From Paludibacteraceae bacterium (GTDB lineage Bacteria; Bacteroidota; Bacteroidia; Bacteroidales; Paludibacteraceae), in NCBI GenBank assembly GCA_016302585.1, contig JAEDNI010000025.1:1-25352 (forward strand): 25,352 nt of DNA, given 5' to 3'. Positions 21,258 to 25,352 of this stretch are shown here, piece by piece; positions within the stretch are counted from its first letter, which is position 1, and every line of letters starts with the position of its first letter. The position numbers and the translations under genes are program-made. The notes beneath the pieces are model-generated. The model worked only from the letters and a program-made list of their open reading frames with translations. It was not told the origin of the DNA and did not search any database.

Positions 21258-24200
21258 TCATTTAACGATTAATTTATGCGTTTCAACCCTACCGTCTTCG
21301 GTCGTAATCTGCACAAAGTATATTCCCGGTACTCTCGGAGCATTTACGATGGCCTTGGCATCAATAGTACCGATTTCGGAAATACGTTCGCCAGCCAAAG
21401 AAACGATTCTAGCCGAACCGAAAGCCTCAATCGAGAGCTGTTCGCCCACACCAACAGGTACTGGATATACCATTGTACTCTGCGGAGCATTCGAAGTACT
21501 CTCTGCCGGTAATATAACATCACACGTGCGGTAGGAATTTCCTTTTGTATCTTTCAGCATACAGTAGAATACTCCGTTCAGGATAGCACCACCCTCATGG
21601 TAATACTGTCCCGTCTCGCCTTCTTGCAACATACCATTCTTAAACCACTGATAAGATACAAACTCTAACTTCTCCGTAGCATCAGGGAGAGCTCCGTTGT
21701 TCGGGTTGTTATCCACAAATACAACGCGATCGTACTTGCTATATACATAGCCACCCAGACTTGGATAGAGACGCATCAAATGTGAGGTACTATAACATAC
21801 ACCGGAAGCAGACTCTGCTTGATAACCGATCTGAACATTCAAATACAAATCACCCGTACCTAAGTTCGGCATATTATCGAATAAAATGGTTCCCGGTGTG
21901 GTAATGACACCCGTTGTATCCTTCGCTCCCATATATTTAGCTAAATCTTCCGAATAACGAATATAGAAGACATTCGAAGGAGCACCCGGATCCTCTACAT
22001 AATATACCGACATCGTACCTGTCGTCTGGCACCAACTTACATACTCGTCCAATTGGAAATTCGGCATCGTTGCCAATTCAATCTTATAGTCGGTAATATC
22101 AGGACATATACCACTTTCGTCCGTAACCGTCCAAACATCAGTCGGGGAATTGAAGACATGGGTCTTGCCATCTTCCAGAGTCATCGTAAAGGGAAGATCA
22201 TTCGCGCAGACAATTGTAGTTACCTCTCGGTAGGATTTCTTTCCAAACACTTGGCTTACTGCGCCTGTAGAGGGAACCCAAGCGCAATCCGGATTAGAGT
22301 TGCGCACTTGGCGAGTGAAAGTATAGGTCTGGCCCAATTTAATCTCTCCCATCATGAATGTATATTCCAACTCCGCACTATGACCTACAATTATATTTCC
22401 GGGATTCATAACCCATTGATATACCAAGCCGTCGCTACATGTAGCTGCATTTGTCTCATGAATGACAATCGTATGCGGAGTCGACTTGCTGTCATTTGCC
22501 TCGAAGCAGAAGGTCTCCCATGTGGCATTCTCTATGGCACCCGGAGTTAACACAGCCATGATATGAATCTTCTTCTCGTAACGCGAACGAGTAGGCGTTG
22601 TGAAGCGAGTGTTGTCTTCTGCTTCGCGAACGAACGTGTAATCATGTCCGGCCTCCAAGGTAAGACCACTTAACGACAGAGTCATATTCGTTGCTCCGTT
22701 GATCTTCGTGAGTACATCGCCGCTTTTGAAATACCATTGATAATTATATCCTTTGTTGCTAACACCTCCGGATGCAGAAGTTGCTTGCACAACATATGCT
22801 TGTGCATCTTCTACCGAGCAGAAAGTAGTATCTTCATAATTGCTAATCTCACCCGGATCAAATTTATCAAACGCATAAACAATATATTTGCCCAGATACT
22901 CCACAGAAGATTGCGGAACGTAGCATATACTATCGCGTGTCTGGCGTGTAAAAGTATAAACGCCCGGTTTAGTAATTGCATAATCAACAAGCGTTAAACC
23001 TTCTTGTCCGGGAATTGTATCGCCATTTAATAGCCATTGATAATAAACCGGTCCACCTCCTCCGTGTGACTCCGTTTGGCTTAGCGCATTAACCAATGTC
23101 GGAATTTTATCCAAGAGGATGGTATCTTTCTTAGTCACGATTTCACCGGGAACGAATTCTCCAAATACCACGAATTCGAAACCGGGTTTATTCTCGATCC
23201 AATCGGTTACACAACCATTATCGTGGACCCAACTGCGAATGAGGAAATGGCCTGCCTTGTCGGTAGGGATAATAAAGTCCTCAACCCAAGAGCGATATTC
23301 AGAGGTATTAGCATCCGGTAGCAAGGTACTTATCAAAGTCGTATCTGGATTTTCATCATTAATAGAATAGAACTCTACTTTATAATGATAGTCTCCTTCT
23401 CCAAGCCAACCGCGAGAAGCATATTCAACTCTGCTCTGCGTAGATAGTTCCCAATAAGACTCAAAGCAATAGCCCATTATTTTCCCTGTCTCTCCGGTCT
23501 CATCATCATAACTGATAAATGTACCTGCTAATAGATCCTCAACCCGGCGAGGGCGCATATATACTACGCGCACTTCAGTGCCCAGCTTCGAGTCTACTAA
23601 TACATCCGTTTCAGTACAGGGGCGCACAACCTTCACCTCTTTGCCGCTAATCTGAATCCATTGTTTGTCGCTCTCATCCTGGCATGTCCAAGTAATACCA
23701 CCTTCTATGCTAACGGTAAAGTTATTGGTTAGATCGTTGGCGTGATTCACCGGCTCAATATCACCAGCCTCAACAAACATCGGAGCCGCCGATAACTTCG
23801 CCGCCTTGTTCGATTCGAATTGCTTCAGAATCGGGTATCTATTATCCGCAACCGACCAGGCGGCATTGTCATTAAATAACGAGAACATATCCTCCGTTAC
23901 ATCATAGCCGATAATCGCATCGCCATCAATACCTGATTTCTGATAATATAATTTACGGTCAAAGTACACATCGGTATAAGTACCATGATTGTCAACACCA
24001 ACAATGGCATTACCATTCTTTGCATAACCCACGTTGAAAACACGAGTCAACTTACCGGAGTTAAAGCCCACAATAGCTCCAATCGTATCTGCCGCATTGA
24101 GAATCAGGCCCGATTGATAGCAATCCTCCATTTTTCCATTGCCAGTCAACTCGCCGACCAAACCACCGACGACATTCCCAGCAACCGGAATGAAAGCCAT

Positions 24201-24629
24201 ACTCCAACACTTGCGGATTGTACCATCGCATACACCTGCAATAGCGCCGATTCGACGTTTGTTCTTTGCAATCAAAGAGCCACCGCTGATACCCAAATTC
24301 TCTACTACGCCCTCTTTAGCGATGAAGCCGAATAAACCGACACCATCCGTCGCATCAAAAGTTCTAAAACCTTTGATTGTGTGTCCTTGACCATCGAACG
24401 TACCCTTGAATGGTCTATCTTTGGTTCCAATTGGAATCCATTTCCTCCCATCCAGATCAATATCCGCAGTAAGCATGATGTTTTGTTCATCCGCTCCCGC
24501 TGTCGCGGCATACTGGTTGGCAATCGCTACCAACTCATCAGCAGACGAAACGTTCACAGCCATAGCTTTGAACGGACACGCGCGCGCGAACAATAAAAAT
24601 AAAAAAAAGGAGAGTACTTCTTTTTTCAT
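21258..24629 (-). CDS. T9SS-exported surface protein with GLUG and Ig-like repeats
   Basis: This 1123-aa protein starts with a signal peptide (about 1-24, FFLFLLFARACPFKAMA). An N-terminal beta-helix with GLUG-like repeats covers about 25-270 (GVGLFGFIAKEGVVENLGI, VVGGLVGELTGNGKMEDCY, TIGAIVGFNSGKL). Tandem Ig/PKD-like modules follow, several opening with P-G-E-I or P-G-A-I (FVPGEIVTKKD, FDPGEISNYED, LTPGAIENATW) and sharing a Y-x-W core. The T9SS type A sorting domain (about 1053-1123) has YPVPVGVGEQLSIE, GIYFVQITTEDG and HKLIVK. It is probably anchored outside the cell as an adhesin or binding protein; the ligand is unknown. Its stop overlaps the following gene region, and SD-driven translation of the OmpA-LysM gene follows at once. 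Upstream, only 28 bp separate it from tRNA-Leu. Confidence 0.93.
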   Translation of the reverse strand: MKKEVLSFFLFLLFARACPFKAMAVNVSSADELVAIANQYAATAGADEQNIMLTADIDLDGRKWIPIGTKDRPFKGTFDGQGHTIKGFRTFDATDGVGLFGFIAKEGVVENLGISGGSLIAKNKRRIGAIAGVCDGTIRKCWSMAFIPVAGNVVGGLVGELTGNGKMEDCYQSGLILNAADTIGAIVGFNSGKLTRVFNVGYAKNGNAIVGVDNHGTYTDVYFDRKLYYQKSGIDGDAIIGYDVTEDMFSLFNDNAAWSVADNRYPILKQFESNKAAKLSAAPMFVEAGDIEPVNHANDLTNNFTVSIEGGITWTCQDESDKQWIQISGKEVKVVRPCTETDVLVDSKLGTEVRVVYMRPRRVEDLLAGTFISYDDETGETGKIMGYCFESYWELSTQSRVEYASRGWLGEGDYHYKVEFYSINDENPDTTLISTLLPDANTSEYRSWVEDFIIPTDKAGHFLIRSWVHDNGCVTDWIENKPGFEFVVFGEFVPGEIVTKKDTILLDKIPTLVNALSQTESHGGGGPVYYQWLLNGDTIPGQEGLTLVDYAITKPGVYTFTRQTRDSICYVPQSSVEYLGKYIVYAFDKFDPGEISNYEDTTFCSVEDAQAYVVQATSASGGVSNKGYNYQWYFKSGDVLTKINGATNMTLSLSGLTLEAGHDYTFVREAEDNTRFTTPTRSRYEKKIHIMAVLTPGAIENATWETFCFEANDSKSTPHTIVIHETNAATCSDGLVYQWVMNPGNIIVGHSAELEYTFMMGEIKLGQTYTFTRQVRNSNPDCAWVPSTGAVSQVFGKKSYREVTTIVCANDLPFTMTLEDGKTHVFNSPTDVWTVTDESGICPDITDYKIELATMPNFQLDEYVSWCQTTGTMSVYYVEDPGAPSNVFYIRYSEDLAKYMGAKDTTGVITTPGTILFDNMPNLGTGDLYLNVQIGYQAESASGVCYSTSHLMRLYPSLGGYVYSKYDRVVFVDNNPNNGALPDATEKLEFVSYQWFKNGMLQEGETGQYYHEGGAILNGVFYCMLKDTKGNSYRTCDVILPAESTSNAPQSTMVYPVPVGVGEQLSIEAFGSARIVSLAGERISEIGTIDAKAIVNAPRVPGIYFVQITTEDGRVETHKLIVK

Positions 24630-24657
24630 GAGAAATTAATATTAGATTGTTTGTTTG

Positions 24658-24743
24658 TACCGCGGGCGGGAATCGAACCCGCACAGCCATCACTGGCCAA
24701 GGGATTTTAAGTCCCTCGTGTCTACCTATTCCACCACCGCGGC
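24658..24743 (-). tRNA. tRNA-Leu (anticodon UAA)
   Basis: An 86-nt class II tRNA lies on the minus strand. The acceptor arms are GCCGCGG and CCGCGGT (G1-U72 wobble) with discriminator A73. The anticodon stem AGGGA/TCCCT encloses loop CTTAAAA, giving anticodon TAA. A long variable arm (about TTGGCCAGTGATGGCTGT) and T arm GCGGG-TTCGATT-CCCGC are present. CCA is not encoded. The next gene on the same strand starts 28 bp after it. Confidence 0.95.
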
Positions 24744-24757
24744 AATAAAATCGGGTG

Positions 24758-24789
24758 CAAAGGTACAAAAAGGTTTCCATATACGGAAA
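24758..24789 (-). promoter_or_regulatory. Probable promoter of tRNA-Leu (and the surface-protein operon)
   Basis: A minus-strand TACCTTTG box (24765-24758) lies about 15 bp from the tRNA 5' end. At the right distance upstream is TTTC (24789-24786), one mismatch from the -33 box. No separate promoter fits in the 28 bp between the tRNA and the surface-protein gene. Confidence 0.6.
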
Positions 24790-24843
24790 TATTTTGGTAA
24801 AAAAATGTAATTTTAATGCATTTTTTATGCTTTTCGTCCATTT

Positions 24844-25023
24844 CTACACCTCAATATCATATTTCTCGCATATGTAGCGGACGACTTGCGGGGGAAGGAC
24901 TTTGGTCTTGGGTGTGATACCTTGCGAACGGAGGTAGTCGATGTCCGAATGGAGCCAGCGGCGGAAAGTGTCCGTGGACACTCCCGCAGCTGTTGCCAGT
25001 TCTGATTTAAGCATTGCTTTCAT
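24844..25023 (-). CDS. Small HTH-like protein of Bacteroidales accessory regions
   Basis: This 59-aa protein starts MKAMLKSELATAAGVSTDTFRR and ends VVRYICEKYDIEV. The first part (LATAAGVSTDTFRRWL) reads as a helix-turn-helix of MerR/XRE-like type, and VLPPQVVRYICEKY recalls DUF4248-like small proteins of Bacteroidota. A longer frame upstream (to 25182) is only the shadow of the overlapping gene. The ATG at 25023 lies 17 bp inside the previous gene, so translation is coupled. The ATG at 25014 is an alternative. Function is unknown. Confidence 0.7.
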   Translation of the reverse strand: MKAMLKSELATAAGVSTDTFRRWLHSDIDYLRSQGITPKTKVLPPQVVRYICEKYDIEV

Positions 25024-25276
25024 AGGCTTTCGTAGCAATTTCCCACAGTTGCTTTCTGCTTTTCTGGGAGCCCTCCGCCTGCATACGTGCAACGATTTGG
25101 GCGATGGCGGCGAAACGCTGTTTGGCAGCGGTTTGCGCCGGTGTCGGGGCTTTGGTGGAACGGTTAGGACAGCGTTGGACAAAGGTCTTGCCGTTGACGG
25201 TTTTGAAATAGAACGGCGACTTGCTGTTGATCTTGCCGCGTAAGCGGGCGATGGGGAGAATTAACTCGACTTTCAT
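25007..25276 (-). CDS. Small basic conserved-type protein of unknown function
   Basis: This 89-aa basic protein starts MKVELILPIARLRGKINSK and has a central segment KTVNGKTFVQRCPNRSTKAP, then a helical Ala/Gln/Arg-rich half (TPAQTAAKQRFAAIAQIVA). The pattern M-K-V-E-L ... G-K-T-F-x-x-x-x-P resembles small uncharacterised Bacteroidales proteins that I recognise only by look. It overlaps the next small gene by 17 bp. No consensus promoter is seen in the 76 bp upstream that the window contains. That stretch has cgttac/gtaacg arms (25315-25320 and 25327-25332) and two gtggtaa copies (25324, 25336), possibly a regulatory site. Confidence 0.65.
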   Translation of the reverse strand: MKVELILPIARLRGKINSKSPFYFKTVNGKTFVQRCPNRSTKAPTPAQTAAKQRFAAIAQIVARMQAEGSQKSRKQLWEIATKAYESNA

Positions 25277-25352
25277 ACAAATTGGGTTTTAATTGTTAAT
25301 AAATAGTTCTCGGACGTTACGTAGTGGTAACGATGTGGTAATGTAAATGGAG

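Noticed and set aside
1..25352. CRISPR array, retron or diversity-generating retroelement
   Set aside because: No regularly spaced repeats, no reverse transcriptase and no template/variable repeat pair were seen on either strand.

Overview
The window is Bacteroidota DNA, most likely from an uncultured gut- or rumen-type Bacteroidales. The evidence is: repeated promoters of the form TTTG-N20-TAnnTTTG, which is the Bacteroidota sigma-ABfr type; a giant surface protein with a type IX secretion (T9SS) C-terminal sorting domain; a TopA with the C-terminal repeats of that phylum; and the nfeD-floA pair. I cannot name the species.

Region 1 (41-6160) is a 6.1 kb integrated mobile element. It is bounded by a 13-bp direct repeat (41-53 and 6148-6160), and the right copy forms the 3' end of tRNA-Pro(CGG). 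It carries, left to right: a GC-rich palindromic stretch; a small NUMOD3-like DNA-binding protein; a probable replication initiator; a leader region with its own promoter and tandem repeats; a lipoprotein; an XRE repressor divergent from a resolvase-type serine recombinase, with shared operator-like repeats; and a 47-aa protein translationally coupled to a large serine recombinase. The large recombinase gene runs into its own attachment site. In the integrated state it stops inside the tRNA gene. In the predicted circle the frame stays open for 27 more codons, and the recombinase operon would then read into the otherwise promoterless rep-like genes. Integration therefore may change both the recombinase C-terminus and the transcription of rep. 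This is the most interesting candidate system here.

Region 2 (6151-8708) holds tRNA-Pro and topA, both leftward, each with a clear promoter. topA is divergent from region 3.

Region 3 (8757-16197) is a tightly packed rightward operon: nfeD-like, floA, a carbon-nitrogen hydrolase, recJ, tdk, priA and a uridine-kinase-like gene. It combines membrane organisation, replication restart and repair, and nucleotide salvage. Three members look trimmed: NfeD lacks the OB-fold, PriA lacks most of the winged-helix segment, and the kinase lacks the usual N-terminal domains. priA also seems to lack an ATG, GTG or TTG start at its expected N-terminus.

Region 4 (16245-19430) is a second rightward operon: comF-like, nadB and a cytosolic NlpC/P60 cell-wall-recycling peptidase. 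It converges, with a 26-bp overlap, on region 5.

Region 5 (19405-24743, leftward) reads tRNA-Leu(UAA), then a T9SS-exported GLUG/Ig-like surface protein, then an OmpA-LysM outer-membrane protein. No promoter is visible between the tRNA and the surface-protein gene.

Region 6 (24844-25276, leftward) is a pair of small overlapping genes typical of Bacteroidales accessory DNA.
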